Source of the DNA: Streptomyces sp. AC555_RSS877
GTDB lineage: Bacteria > Actinomycetota > Actinomycetes > Streptomycetales > Streptomycetaceae
Direction: 5' to 3'
Assembly: GCF_019049245.1 (NCBI RefSeq)
Contig: NZ_JAGMUK010000040.1
Coordinates: 62,001 to 126,000, forward strand
Length of the DNA: 64,000 nt
Positions 42,024 through 51,256 of the stretch are shown here, in pieces. The stretch's first letter is position 1; each line of letters begins with the position of its first letter. Both the position numbers and the translations under genes were made by a program. The notes below the pieces were generated by a model. It did no database searches, was not told the DNA's origin, and saw only the letters and a list, made by a program, of their open reading frames with translations.

Positions 42024-42626
42024 TCAGGGGCCGGTGCCGGCGGCGAAGACCGTCAGGCGCACCGAGGACGCGTTGCCGGACACGGGAACCGGCCCGGCCG
42101 TCCATGCCACCTTCAGCGGGTCCCGCTCGTCCGGCGGGGTCACCAGCAGCGACTTCGGGGTGGCCGCACGTGCCCCGCTGACCCCGGGATGGGAGAAGGT
42201 CAGCCCGGCCCAGGCACTCCTCCCCGGCGCCAGCCGCACTGTCACGGGTGTGTCCGCGGAACGCCTCGGGTCCGGTCCCAGCTGCTTCCCGGACGCGTCG
42301 AGGAAGGCGGCGCCCGGGTGGCCGCGCACGGTGCAGGTACGGCCCGACGCGTTGGTCAGGACGATCGGGAAGTTCTCCTGCCCGGCCCCCGGATCGTTGC
42401 GCCCGACGGATGCGCGCAGCTCGGAGGTGTGACAGCGGGCGCTCACGGAGGCGGCGGCGGAGGAGGTGTCCCCGGTCGCGGGCGCGGCCGTGCCGGACAC
42501 CCTCTGCGGAGCACTCGCCGTGCCGTCACCACCGTCACCGCCGCCGCAGGCGGTCAGCAGACCGAGCACCGCGACCGCGCTCACGAGCCGGGCCGCCCGC
42601 GACAGGCCCAGAGACGTCTTCGCCAT
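42024..42626 (-). CDS. DUF4232 lipoprotein
   Basis: This 200-residue exported lipoprotein has a signal peptide with lipobox LLTACGGG, then a Ser/Thr/Ala linker. A DUF4232 domain follows, beginning at RCHTSELRASVGRNDPGAGQ and containing LTNASGRTCTVRGHPGAAFL and LAPGRSAWAGLTFSH. The two domain cysteines probably form a disulfide. The function is unknown; the family is common in Streptomyces cell envelopes. The ATG at 42626 is preferred over GTG 42638, because GGGAG lies 11 bases before it. Confidence 0.82.
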   Translation of the reverse strand: MAKTSLGLSRAARLVSAVAVLGLLTACGGGDGGDGTASAPQRVSGTAAPATGDTSSAAASVSARCHTSELRASVGRNDPGAGQENFPIVLTNASGRTCTVRGHPGAAFLDASGKQLGPDPRRSADTPVTVRLAPGRSAWAGLTFSHPGVSGARAATPKSLLVTPPDERDPLKVAWTAGPVPVSGNASSVRLTVFAAGTGP

Positions 42627-42692
42627 GTCCGCCCACACTCCCGGAACTCCTCGCGCACGCGGCCCCAGGTGCCTACGACGCCGAGTGCTCCG

Positions 42693-45116
42693 TCACTCCT
42701 CGCCGATCAGGTTGATCTCCGACCAGATCGTCTTGCCGTCGGTGGTGTGCCGGCTGCCCCAGCGCTCGGTGAGCTGAGCCACCAGCAGCAGACCGCGGCC
42801 GCCCTCGTCCCAGGTCTTGGCCCGGCGCAGATGCGGGGCCGTGTGGTTGGTGTCGGAGACCTCGCAGATCAGTGTGCTCGCGTCGTGGATGAGCCGCAGC
42901 CGGATGGGGTGGGCGCCGTACCGGATGGCGTTGGTGACGAGTTCGCTGACCACCAGCTCGGCGGTGAACGCCGCCTCGCTCATCCCCCACCGGTCGAGCT
43001 GGGCGACGACCTGCTTGCGGATCGGGGCGACGAGCGCCGGGTCGGCCGGGATGTCCCAGGTGGCGACCTGGGACGCGGGCAGCCCTCGGGTGCGCGCCAG
43101 CAGCAGCGCCACGTCGTCCAGCGCGCTGCCCGAGGGCAGCAGACCGTGCAGGACGCGGTCGCAGGTCTCCTCCAGCGAGGCGGAGGGCACCGCCAGGGCG
43201 TCGCAGAGCAGGGCGTGGCTGGCGTCCATGTCCCGCTCCCGGGTCTCGATCAGCCCGTCGGTGTACAGGGACAGCACGGTGCCCTCGGTCAGTTCCAGCT
43301 CCGTGGACTCGAACGGCAGCCCGCCCAGGCCCAGTGGCGGCCCCGGGGGCATGTCGACCTCCCGGGGCGCGCCGCCCGGCGGGAGCATCACGGGTGCCGG
43401 GTGGCCCGCCCGGGCCATCGTGCAGCGCCGCGACACCGGGTCGTACACGGCGTACAGACAGGTGGCGCCGACCTCGCCGGGGCGGCCCTCGCTGCCGGCC
43501 TCCGCGGACAGCCGTACGACGAGGTCGTCGAGGTGGGTCAGCAGTTCGTCCGGGGCCAGGTCGATGTCGGCGAGGGTGCGGACGGCGGTGCGCAGCCGGC
43601 CCATCGTCGCCGAGGCCTGGATGCCGTGACCGACGACGTCGCCGACGACCATCGCGACCCGCATCCCGGACAGCGGGATCACGTCGAACCAGTCGCCGCC
43701 CACTCCCGCGCGGGCCGCCGGGAGGTAGCGCGAGGCCGCTTCGACGGCGGCGGTGCGCGGCAGCGACTGGGGCAGCAGGCTGCGCTGAAGGGCGAGGGCG
43801 GTCTCGCGCTCGCGGGAGTAGCGGCGGGCGTTGTCGATGCAGACGGCCGCCCGGGCCGTGACCTCCTCCGCGAGCAGCACGTCGTCCGGCGTGAACGGGT
43901 CCGGCCGCCGGAAGCGGGTCAGCACGGCCACGCCGAGGGTCTGGCCGCGGGCCTGGATCGGCACGGACATCGTGGAGTGGATGCCGTACTCCTTGACGCG
44001 GTCCCTGCGTGCCGGGTCCCAGGCGAGCCATTCGGCGAGGTCGCGGGTCTCCGTGGTCGCCACGATGGTGTGGCCCACCATCAGCGAGTCGGCCTGGGGC
44101 GAGGGGACGGGGTAGAAGTCGACCTGCCCCGGCGTGGCCACGGCCTCGGGGGTGCCGTGGTTCACGGACCGGTGGGCCGCCCGGCGCATCCTGATCGGGG
44201 CGGTCAGCCGGACGGTGGAGGGCTCGCCCCCCGCCTCCGGAGGGTCCAGCAGGTCGACACTGACGAAGTCGGCGACGGCGGGGACGAGCACGTCCGCCAG
44301 CTCCTGAGCCGTTCGGGTGACGTCGAGGGTGGTGCCGATGCGGACGCTGGCCTCGTTCACCAGCTGGAGCCGCTCCCGGGCCAGGTACTGGTCGGTGAAG
44401 TCGTGGGCGGCGACACACACGCCCCGCACCCGTCCCTTGGCGTCGGTGATCGGGGCCATGCGGGCCAGCCAGGCGTTCATCCGGCCGTTGCCGCCGATCG
44501 GCAGGTACGTGCGCACGTCGTGGCCCCGGCCGGTGACGAGCACCCGGTGCAGGTGCCGCTCGATGTCCTCGCTCTGCGGTCTGCCGCTCATCTCGGGCAC
44601 CCGCAGCCCCCGCACCCGCTCCTCGGGCAGCCCGAGCACCTCGGCCATGGCGGCGTTCATCCGGCGCAGCCGCAGCCGCTCGTCGTACACCGCGACGGCA
44701 CAGGGGGACTGGACCAGCTCGGCCTTGTCCAGCGGGTCGTCGGGCGCGTGCGGGCCGTCCCCGGTCAGCGGAGTGACCAGGAGCCAGTGGCCCGGGCCGT
44801 CCTGCGATGCCCTGTGGTGGGCGAGCAGCCACACGGACACCGTCGAGCCGTCGCGGTGGCGCAGGGCGAGAGTGCCGTCCCAGCGGTGCTTGCCCGGCGT
44901 GGGAAAGTCCCCCGGGTCGGCCAGCAGCTTGGCGGCGGGGCGGCCCACGACGTCGGCGGTGGGCCAGCCCAGGAGCAGGCGGGCGCCTTCGTTCCACTCG
45001 ACCACAGTGCCCGCGTCGTCGATGACGGCCCGCGCTGTCGCGGCATCGTCGAACGGATACTCCGGGCTCATCGTCGCCACTCCATCGCGGACACTCACAG
45101 TGAACAGGCGCGCCAC
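42693..45116 (-). CDS. PAS-GAF-SpoIIE (PP2C) phosphatase with C-terminal anti-sigma kinase-like ATPase
   Basis: This 807-residue multidomain regulator has two PAS-like domains in the first 250 residues (RAVIDDAGTVVEWNEGARLL; AVYDERLRLRRMNAAMAEVL) and a GAF domain (LADVLVPAVADFVSVDLLDP through STMSVPIQARGQTLGVAVLT). A SpoIIE phosphatase follows (AGVGGDWFDVIPLSGMRVAM, VVGDVVGHGIQASATMGRLR, LYTDGLIETRERDMDA, DDVALLLARTRG). The C-terminal HATPase has ELVVSELVTNAIRYGAHPIR and DEGGRGLLLVAQLTERWG. It probably controls an anti-sigma/STAS switch in response to signals at PAS/GAF. The start may instead be ATG 45071. It diverges from the GH2 gene. Confidence 0.88.
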   Translation of the reverse strand: MARLFTVSVRDGVATMSPEYPFDDAATARAVIDDAGTVVEWNEGARLLLGWPTADVVGRPAAKLLADPGDFPTPGKHRWDGTLALRHRDGSTVSVWLLAHHRASQDGPGHWLLVTPLTGDGPHAPDDPLDKAELVQSPCAVAVYDERLRLRRMNAAMAEVLGLPEERVRGLRVPEMSGRPQSEDIERHLHRVLVTGRGHDVRTYLPIGGNGRMNAWLARMAPITDAKGRVRGVCVAAHDFTDQYLARERLQLVNEASVRIGTTLDVTRTAQELADVLVPAVADFVSVDLLDPPEAGGEPSTVRLTAPIRMRRAAHRSVNHGTPEAVATPGQVDFYPVPSPQADSLMVGHTIVATTETRDLAEWLAWDPARRDRVKEYGIHSTMSVPIQARGQTLGVAVLTRFRRPDPFTPDDVLLAEEVTARAAVCIDNARRYSRERETALALQRSLLPQSLPRTAAVEAASRYLPAARAGVGGDWFDVIPLSGMRVAMVVGDVVGHGIQASATMGRLRTAVRTLADIDLAPDELLTHLDDLVVRLSAEAGSEGRPGEVGATCLYAVYDPVSRRCTMARAGHPAPVMLPPGGAPREVDMPPGPPLGLGGLPFESTELELTEGTVLSLYTDGLIETRERDMDASHALLCDALAVPSASLEETCDRVLHGLLPSGSALDDVALLLARTRGLPASQVATWDIPADPALVAPIRKQVVAQLDRWGMSEAAFTAELVVSELVTNAIRYGAHPIRLRLIHDASTLICEVSDTNHTAPHLRRAKTWDEGGRGLLLVAQLTERWGSRHTTDGKTIWSEINLIGEE

Positions 45117-45338
45117 ATCGGTCCCAGCCTAGTGCGTCACGGCCTCTCGCGGACGGGGAACCCCGGTGCCGACGGCGGCCGCCATTGAGCCGTGGTCAAG
45201 GGGGAAATCCGGCCGTTGTGACGCCCGGGACAGAAGCAGCCCACCGCACCCTTGACGGGCGCGCGTGGCACACCGTCAGAATCTGTTTGTTCACGATCAG
45301 TTGTGAGTACTTCTGGGCCCTAATGAGGGAGAGCCGCC

Positions 45339-48300
45339 ATGACGGTCACTCGCAGATCGCTTCTCCTCGCCTCGGCGGCAGCGCCGGCTGCCGGGGCGCT
45401 CCTGAGCACCCCGGCGGTGTGGGCCGCCGAGGCGGCCGGGGGTGCCGCGGGCCGCCGTACGGTCGCGTTGCGCGACGGCTGGCGCTTCGCGCTGGTCAAT
45501 CAGGGCGGGATCACCGACCCGACCGGCGAGTACGCCGACGCCGCCGCCCCGGGTCACGACGACTCCGGGTGGCGCCAGGTCGCGGTGCCGCACGACTGGA
45601 GCATCGAGCTGGCCCCGACCACGCAGAACGGCACCACCAGCGGCACCGGCTTCTTCCCCGGTGGCCTCGGCTGGTACCGCCTCGCCTTCACGCTGCCGCC
45701 CGCCCTGGCGGGCAAGCGGATCTCGGTGGAGTTCGACGGCGTCTACATGGACTCGTACGTCTACTGCAACGGCACGGAGGTGGGCCGGCACCCCTACGGA
45801 TACACCGGCTTCGCCCTGGACGTCACCGACCTGGTGCACACCGACGGCAGCACCGAGAACGTGATCGCGGTCAAGGTGCAGAACCGGCTTCCCAGCAGCC
45901 GCTGGTACTCGGGCAGCGGCATCTACCGCGAGGCCCGCCTGGTGGTCACCGACCCGGTGCACGTGGCGCGCTGGGGCACGTACGTCACCACGCCGGACAT
46001 CACCGAGAAGCGGGCGCTCGTCCAGGTGCGGACCTCCGTGGTGAACGAGACCGGCACCGCGGGCGAGGTCGAGATCCGCTCCCGGATCAAGGACGCCACA
46101 GGCCGCACGGTGGCCCGTGCGGCCACCACGGTCACCGTCGACGCCGAGGCGACCGAGACCCACGAGCTGACCGTCGCCAGACCCAGGCTCTGGGACTTCG
46201 CCTCGCCCCACCGCTACACCCTGGAGACCGAGCTCCGCGTCGCCGGCAAGCCGGTCGACACCTACCGCACCCCCTTCGGCATCCGCACCCTCCGCATCGA
46301 CCCCGACGAGGGCTTCCACCTCAACGGCCGCCACGCCAAGATCAAGGGCGTCGACCTGCACCACGACCTGGGCGCCCTCGGCGCCGCCGTGAGCATCGAC
46401 GCGATCCGCAGACAGATGACCATCATGAAGTCGATGGGCGTCAACGCCTTCCGCACCTCCCACAACCCGCCCTCCCCGGAGATGACCGAGGTCTGCGAGG
46501 AACTGGGCATCGTGATGATGGTGGAGGCGTTCGACTGCTGGCGCAGTCCCAAGACGCGCTACGACTACGGCAGGTTCTTCGACGAGTGGGCCGACCGGGA
46601 CATCACCGAGATGGTGCTGGCCGCCCGCAACTCGCCCGCCGTCATCATGTGGTCGATCGGCAACGAGATCTCCGAGTTCACCTCCACCTCCGGCCTCGCC
46701 ATGGCGGACCGGCTGATCGCCGCGGTCAAGGCGTCCGACGACACCCGCCCGGTCGTGATCGGCTCCCACCGGCACCGCACCGTGCCCGCCGTGGGCTCCC
46801 CAGGCGACCTGATCCTCGCCAAGCTCGACGGGCTCGGACTCAACTACAACACCGCCAAGTCGGTGGACGCCCTGCACGCCCGCTACCCGAACCTGTTCCT
46901 CTTCGAGTCGGAGTCGTCCTCCGAGACCTCCACCCGCGGCACCTACCAGGAGCCCGAACGCCTCAACACCGGCGAGAACCACACCCCGGGCAAGCGGGAG
47001 ACCTCCTCGTACGACAACAACCTCGCCTCCTGGACGATGAGCGGGGAGTACGGGCACAAGAAAGACCGGGACCGGAAGTGGTTCACCGGGGAGTTCCTGT
47101 GGTCGGGCATCGACTACATCGGCGAGCCCACGCCCTACGACGTCTTCCCGGTGAAGGCGTCGTTCTTCGGCGCGGTCGACACGGCCGGCTTCCCGAAGGA
47201 CATGTACTACCTCTTCCAGAGCCAGTGGACCAGCGAGCCCATGGTCCATCTGCTGCCCATGACCTGGAACCACGAGAAGGGCGACACGGTCGAGGTGTGG
47301 GCGTACTCCAACGTCGCCACCGTCGAGCTCTTCCTCAACGGCAGGTCCCTCGGCACCCGGACGTTCGACGAGAAGAAGACCACCGACGGCCGCGCGTACC
47401 TGGAGACCACCGAGGCGACCGGCGACGACAAGACCTTCACCGACGGCCCCTACCCCGGCAGTTACACCAGCCCGAACGGCAGCGCGGGCAAGCTCCACCT
47501 CACCTGGAAGGTGCCCTACCAGCCGGGCGAGCTGAAGGCGGTGGCCCGCCGCGGGGGCAGGGTGGTCGCCACCGACGTCCTGCGCACCGCAGGGAAGCCG
47601 CACGCCGTACGCCTCACCGCGGACCGCAAGACCGTCGCCGCCGACGGCCGTTCGCTCGCCTTCGTCACCGCGGACATCGTGGACGCCCGCGGGGTCGTCG
47701 TACCCGGCGCCGAGCACCTGATCTCCTTCGGAGTGAAGGGCGGCTCCCTCGCCGGTCTCGACAACGGCCGTGAGGAGAGCGCTGAGCGCTACCAGGCGAG
47801 TACGCGAACCGCCTTCCACGGCAAGGCACTCGCGATCGTGCGGTCGGGCACCGAGCCGGGGGCCCTGAAGGCGACCGCGCGGGTGGAAGGGCTGCGGTCG
47901 GGCACCGTGACCGTGGGCACCACGCCCGCCCGGTCGGCCGCGACCACCCCGGCGGCCGCCTTCGAGCCCGACCACCCGGCGCCCTCCGGCCACCCCTACG
48001 CGGACGCCAGTTACTCCGGGCGCGCGGACACCCTCCCGGCCGCGATGCTCGACGGCGACCCGGCCACCGGCTGGTCCAACGCCTTCACCAAGGCGGCCAC
48101 CGCCCTGCTGCCCGCGTTCAGCGGCGCCAGGGCCGAGGACTGGGTCTCGGTGGACTTCGGCCGGACGCGGACCTTCGACCGCGTGGAGGTCTCCTTCACC
48201 CTGAGCGCGGCCCACAGCCTGCCCGCCTCCGCCGAGGCCGAGGTGTGGGACGGCATCCGGTACGTGCCCGTCGAAAGGGCGGCCGTCGACTGGGGCACCG

Positions 48301-48434
48301 CCTCGGACGAGCCGACGGTCATCACCTTCGACGCCGTCCGCGGCTCCCGGCTGCGACTCACGCTGACCAGCGCCCACCCCGGCGAAACCCGGGGTGCGGT
48401 GCGCATCAGCAGGCTGGAGGTCCCGGCCGGCTGA
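45339..48434 (+). CDS. Secreted GH2 beta-galactosidase-like glycoside hydrolase with C-terminal discoidin domain
   Basis: This 1031-residue exported enzyme has a Tat-like signal (TRRSLLLASAAAPAAGALL) and GH2 sandwich, Ig-like and TIM-barrel domains. Highlights are WRQVAVPHDWSIELAPT, GVNAFRTSHNPPSPEMTEVC, and the acid/base pair N442-E443 in MWSIGNEI. The nucleophile is probably E529 in SSETSTRGTY. A DUF4982-like domain and a C-terminal F5/8-type module (AMLDGDPATGWSNAF, then WVSVDFGRTRTFDRVEVSF) follow. It should hydrolyse beta-linked galactosides or similar sugars outside the cell. A strong terminator follows it. Confidence 0.88.
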   Translation: MTVTRRSLLLASAAAPAAGALLSTPAVWAAEAAGGAAGRRTVALRDGWRFALVNQGGITDPTGEYADAAAPGHDDSGWRQVAVPHDWSIELAPTTQNGTTSGTGFFPGGLGWYRLAFTLPPALAGKRISVEFDGVYMDSYVYCNGTEVGRHPYGYTGFALDVTDLVHTDGSTENVIAVKVQNRLPSSRWYSGSGIYREARLVVTDPVHVARWGTYVTTPDITEKRALVQVRTSVVNETGTAGEVEIRSRIKDATGRTVARAATTVTVDAEATETHELTVARPRLWDFASPHRYTLETELRVAGKPVDTYRTPFGIRTLRIDPDEGFHLNGRHAKIKGVDLHHDLGALGAAVSIDAIRRQMTIMKSMGVNAFRTSHNPPSPEMTEVCEELGIVMMVEAFDCWRSPKTRYDYGRFFDEWADRDITEMVLAARNSPAVIMWSIGNEISEFTSTSGLAMADRLIAAVKASDDTRPVVIGSHRHRTVPAVGSPGDLILAKLDGLGLNYNTAKSVDALHARYPNLFLFESESSSETSTRGTYQEPERLNTGENHTPGKRETSSYDNNLASWTMSGEYGHKKDRDRKWFTGEFLWSGIDYIGEPTPYDVFPVKASFFGAVDTAGFPKDMYYLFQSQWTSEPMVHLLPMTWNHEKGDTVEVWAYSNVATVELFLNGRSLGTRTFDEKKTTDGRAYLETTEATGDDKTFTDGPYPGSYTSPNGSAGKLHLTWKVPYQPGELKAVARRGGRVVATDVLRTAGKPHAVRLTADRKTVAADGRSLAFVTADIVDARGVVVPGAEHLISFGVKGGSLAGLDNGREESAERYQASTRTAFHGKALAIVRSGTEPGALKATARVEGLRSGTVTVGTTPARSAATTPAAAFEPDHPAPSGHPYADASYSGRADTLPAAMLDGDPATGWSNAFTKAATALLPAFSGARAEDWVSVDFGRTRTFDRVEVSFTLSAAHSLPASAEAEVWDGIRYVPVERAAVDWGTASDEPTVITFDAVRGSRLRLTLTSAHPGETRGAVRISRLEVPAG

Positions 48435-48446
48435 GCCGGGTCGTGC

Positions 48447-48478
48447 GGTCCGGACGGGAAACCAGTCCCGTCCGGACC
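48447..48478 (+). terminator. Terminator after the GH2 gene
   Basis: GGTCCGGACGGG (48447-48458) and CCCGTCCGGACC (48467-48478) are perfect 12-base arms around an eight-base loop, starting 13 bases after the stop codon. Confidence 0.85.
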
Positions 48479-48525
48479 GTTGACTCGGTGTCATGCCTCC
48501 AACAAACATGGCCTGCGTCCGCATC

Positions 48526-48539
48526 TGGGAGCGCTCCCA
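48526..48539. promoter_or_regulatory. CebR-type operator upstream of the GH9 cellulase
   Basis: TGGGAGCGCTCCCA is the perfect 14-base palindrome known as the CebR box. CebR represses cellulase and cello-oligosaccharide uptake genes in Streptomyces and is released by cellobiose. It lies 41 bases before the GTG of the cellulase gene, a fitting place to block transcription. Confidence 0.9.
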
Positions 48540-48579
48540 CGCCGAGCGTCACCCGCACCTCCCCCCGAGGAGCCCAGAC

Positions 48580-50823
48580 GTGAAACGACGCAGAACCGCC
48601 TTGCTCTCCCTGACGGCCCTGTTGGGGGCGGCACTCGTGGGCCTCCCCGCCCCCGGGGCCGCCGCCGACGAGGTCGAACAGGTCAGGAACGGCACCTTCG
48701 ACACCACCACCGCCCCCTGGTGGACCACCAGCAACGTCACCGCGGGCCTGTCCGACGGGCAGCTGTGCGCGGACGTGCCGGGCGGCACCGCCAACCGCTG
48801 GGACGCCGCTGTCGGCCAGAACGACCTCACCCTGGTCAAGGGGGAGTCGTACAGGTTCTCCTTCACCGCGAACGGCACACCCGACGGACACGTCCTGCGC
48901 GCGATCGTGGGCCTGTCGGCCGCCCCGTACGACACCTACTTCGAGGTGAGCCCGCAGCTGAGCGTGTCCGGGAACGCGTACTCCTACACGTTCACCTCGC
49001 CCGTGGACACCGCCCAGGGCCAGGTCGGCTTCCAGCTCGGCGGCAGCGCAGAACCGTTCCGCTTCTGCATGGACGACGTGTCGCTGCTCGGCGGGGTACC
49101 GCCCGAGGTCTACGAGCCCGACACCGGACCCCGGGTACGCGTCAACCAGGTCGCCTACCTGCCCGCGGGCCCCAAGAACGCCACCCTGGTCACCGACGCG
49201 ACCGCGAAACTTCCCTGGCAGCTCGAGAACTCCGGCGGCGCGGTCGTCGCCCGGGGCTGGACCGTGCCACGCGGCACCGACGCCTCCTCCGGACAGAACG
49301 TCCACTCGGTCGACTTCGGCGCCCACAAGAAGCAGGGCACCGGTCTCACCCTGGTCGTGGACGGCGAGAGGAGCCGCCCCTTCGACATCGGCACGAGCGC
49401 CTACGAGAAGCTGCGCCTGGACGCCGCGAAGTACTACTACACGCAACGCAGCGGCCTCGCGATCCGCGACGACCTGCGCCCCGGCTACGCCCGCCCCGCC
49501 GGCCACGTCGACGTGGCGCCCAACCAGGGCGACTCGAACGTGCCCTGTCAGCCGGGCGTCTGCGACTACACGCTCGATGTCACCGGCGGCTGGTACGACG
49601 CCGGCGACCACGGCAAGTACGTCGTCAACGGCGGCATCTCCACCTGGGAGCTGCTGAGCACCCACGAGCGTTCCCTGACGGCCCGCACCGGGCAGCCGGC
49701 CAAGCTGGGCGACGGCTCGCTCGCCATCCCGGAGAGCGGCAACAAGGTGCCGGACATTCTCGACGAGGTCCGCTGGGAGCTGGACTTCCTGCTGAAGATG
49801 CAGGTTCCGGACGGGCAGCCGCTGGCCGGCATGGCCCACCACAAGATGCACGACGAGCAGTGGACCGGGCTGCCGCTGCTGCCCAGTGACGACCCGCAGA
49901 AGCGTGAACTGCACCCGCCGAGCACCCAGGCCACGCTGAACCTCGCGGCGACGGCCGCGCAGGCCGCCCGCCTGTACCGGCCCTACGACAAGGCCTTCGC
50001 GGCGAAGGCCCTCGCCGCCGCCCGCAAGGCCTGGACGGCCGCCCTCGCGCATCCCGAGATGTACGCCGACCCCAATGACGGCATCGGCGGCGGCGCCTAC
50101 GCCGACTCCGACGCCACCGACGAGTTCTACTGGGCGGCGGCCGAGCTGTACCTGACCACGGGGGAGAAGGCCTTCGCGGACCACGTCCTCGCCTCGCCGG
50201 TCCACACGGCCGACATCTTCGGCCCCCTCGGCTACGACTGGGCCAGGACGGCCGCGGCGGCCCGCCTGGACCTCGCGACCGTACCGAGCAGGCTGCCCGG
50301 CCGGGACAAGGTGCGCCAGTCCGTGATCAAGGGCGCGGACCGCTACCTGGCCACCCTCAAGGCGCATCCGTACGGCATGCCGTACGCCCCCGCCGACAAC
50401 CTCTACGACTGGGGCTCCAACCACCAGATCCTGCACAACGCGGTCGTCATCGCCACCGCGTACGACATCAGCGGCGCCTCGAAGTACCGTGACGGCGCCG
50501 TCCAGAGCATGGACTACATCCTCGGCCGCAACGCGCTGAACATGTCGTACGTGACCGGCTACGGCGAGGTCAACGCCCACAACCAGCACAGCCGTTGGTA
50601 CGCCCGCCAGCTCGACCCGAGCCAGCCGGCCCCGCCCGACGGGACCCTCGCGGGCGGACCGAACTCGAGCATCCAGGACCCCTACGCACAGAGCAAACTC
50701 CAGGGCTGCGTCGGTCAGTTCTGCTACATCGACGACATCCAGTCCTGGTCGACGAACGAGCACACCATCAACTGGAACTCGGCCCTGACCCGGATGGCGT
50801 CGTTCGTGGCGGACCAGGGGTAG
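48580..50823 (+). CDS. Secreted GH9 endoglucanase/cellulase with N-terminal CBM4/9 module
   Basis: This 747-residue exported cellulase has a signal peptide (MKRRRTALLSLTALLGAALV and onward, cleavage likely near GAAADEV) and a CBM4/9 carbohydrate-binding module (RNGTFDTTTAPWWTTSNVTA). The CelD-type Ig-like domain (RVNQVAYLPAGPKNATLVTD) precedes the GH9 catalytic domain, which has the Asp pair in GGWYDAGDHGKYVVNGG, VNAHNQHSRWYARQ and the acid Glu in SWSTNEHTINWNSAL. It hydrolyses cellulose or related beta-glucans. The GTG start follows CCGAGGAGCCC. Control by CebR is strongly indicated by the operator, and a long terminator follows. Confidence 0.92.
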   Translation: MKRRRTALLSLTALLGAALVGLPAPGAAADEVEQVRNGTFDTTTAPWWTTSNVTAGLSDGQLCADVPGGTANRWDAAVGQNDLTLVKGESYRFSFTANGTPDGHVLRAIVGLSAAPYDTYFEVSPQLSVSGNAYSYTFTSPVDTAQGQVGFQLGGSAEPFRFCMDDVSLLGGVPPEVYEPDTGPRVRVNQVAYLPAGPKNATLVTDATAKLPWQLENSGGAVVARGWTVPRGTDASSGQNVHSVDFGAHKKQGTGLTLVVDGERSRPFDIGTSAYEKLRLDAAKYYYTQRSGLAIRDDLRPGYARPAGHVDVAPNQGDSNVPCQPGVCDYTLDVTGGWYDAGDHGKYVVNGGISTWELLSTHERSLTARTGQPAKLGDGSLAIPESGNKVPDILDEVRWELDFLLKMQVPDGQPLAGMAHHKMHDEQWTGLPLLPSDDPQKRELHPPSTQATLNLAATAAQAARLYRPYDKAFAAKALAAARKAWTAALAHPEMYADPNDGIGGGAYADSDATDEFYWAAAELYLTTGEKAFADHVLASPVHTADIFGPLGYDWARTAAAARLDLATVPSRLPGRDKVRQSVIKGADRYLATLKAHPYGMPYAPADNLYDWGSNHQILHNAVVIATAYDISGASKYRDGAVQSMDYILGRNALNMSYVTGYGEVNAHNQHSRWYARQLDPSQPAPPDGTLAGGPNSSIQDPYAQSKLQGCVGQFCYIDDIQSWSTNEHTINWNSALTRMASFVADQG

Positions 50824-50880
50824 GAGCGGGCGGCTCGTGCTCCACGAGTCGCCCGGCCGTGCGACGCCGGTTCCTGGCAC

Positions 50881-50935
50881 GGGGCCGGTGGACGGTGACC
50901 CAAGCCGCACCCTCGGGTCACCGTCCACCGGCCCC
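50881..50935 (+). terminator. Very long perfect hairpin terminator after the GH9 gene
   Basis: The arms 50881-50901 and 50915-50935 are perfect 21-base complements, beginning GGGGCCGGTGG and ending CCACCGGCCCC, with a 13-base loop. It lies 58 bases after the cellulase stop. There is no T-tract, as is usual in Streptomyces. Confidence 0.88.
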
Positions 50936-50973
50936 TCCGGTACCGGCGCGCTGTCTGTCTGACCTGGGGATAT

Positions 50974-50998
50974 TTACGCGTAAGTACCCGCGCGGTAC
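50974..50998. promoter_or_regulatory. Paired palindromes before the toxin-antitoxin operon
   Basis: TTACGCGTAA (50974-50983) is a perfect palindrome and GTACC-CGCGC-GGTAC (50984-50998) follows at once, ten bases before the antitoxin ATG. This is the usual layout for antitoxin-mediated autorepression. Confidence 0.65.
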
Positions 50999-51007
50999 CG
51001 TGAGGGC

Positions 51008-51253
51008 ATGCCAGCTCTCAACGTGGAGTTCAGCGACCGCGAGCTAGAGGACCTGCGGCAGATCGCCAAGGAGCGGGGTACGTCCATGAAGGCCCTCGTG
51101 CGAGAGGCGGCCGCCGCCGACATCGCCCGGCACCGAGCACTGCAGGAGGGCGCGGAGGCGTTCCGCCGGTTCTTCGCGTCCCACGCCGAGGAGTTCGCGC
51201 AGGCCTTCCCGGACGACGAACCGTCCGCCAAGGGCGAGGGGCGGGTCGCCTGA
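51008..51253 (+). CDS. Antitoxin (RHH-like) of a Fic/Doc-type module
   Basis: This 81-residue protein has a short N-terminal beta strand and two helices (LNVEFSDRELEDLRQIAKER; TSMKALVREAAAADIARHRA) of the ribbon-helix-helix type, then an acidic, disordered C-terminus (PDDEPSAKGEG) that would wrap the toxin. It starts after GAGGGC and stops three bases before the toxin gene. It probably binds the palindromes upstream. Confidence 0.78.
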   Translation: MPALNVEFSDRELEDLRQIAKERGTSMKALVREAAAADIARHRALQEGAEAFRRFFASHAEEFAQAFPDDEPSAKGEGRVA

Positions 51254-51256
51254 CCC

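Noticed and set aside
45297..50928. Very long minus-strand open frames opposite the GH2 and GH9 genes
   Set aside because: They mirror the real hydrolases, have no ribosome sites or domains, and arise from codon bias.
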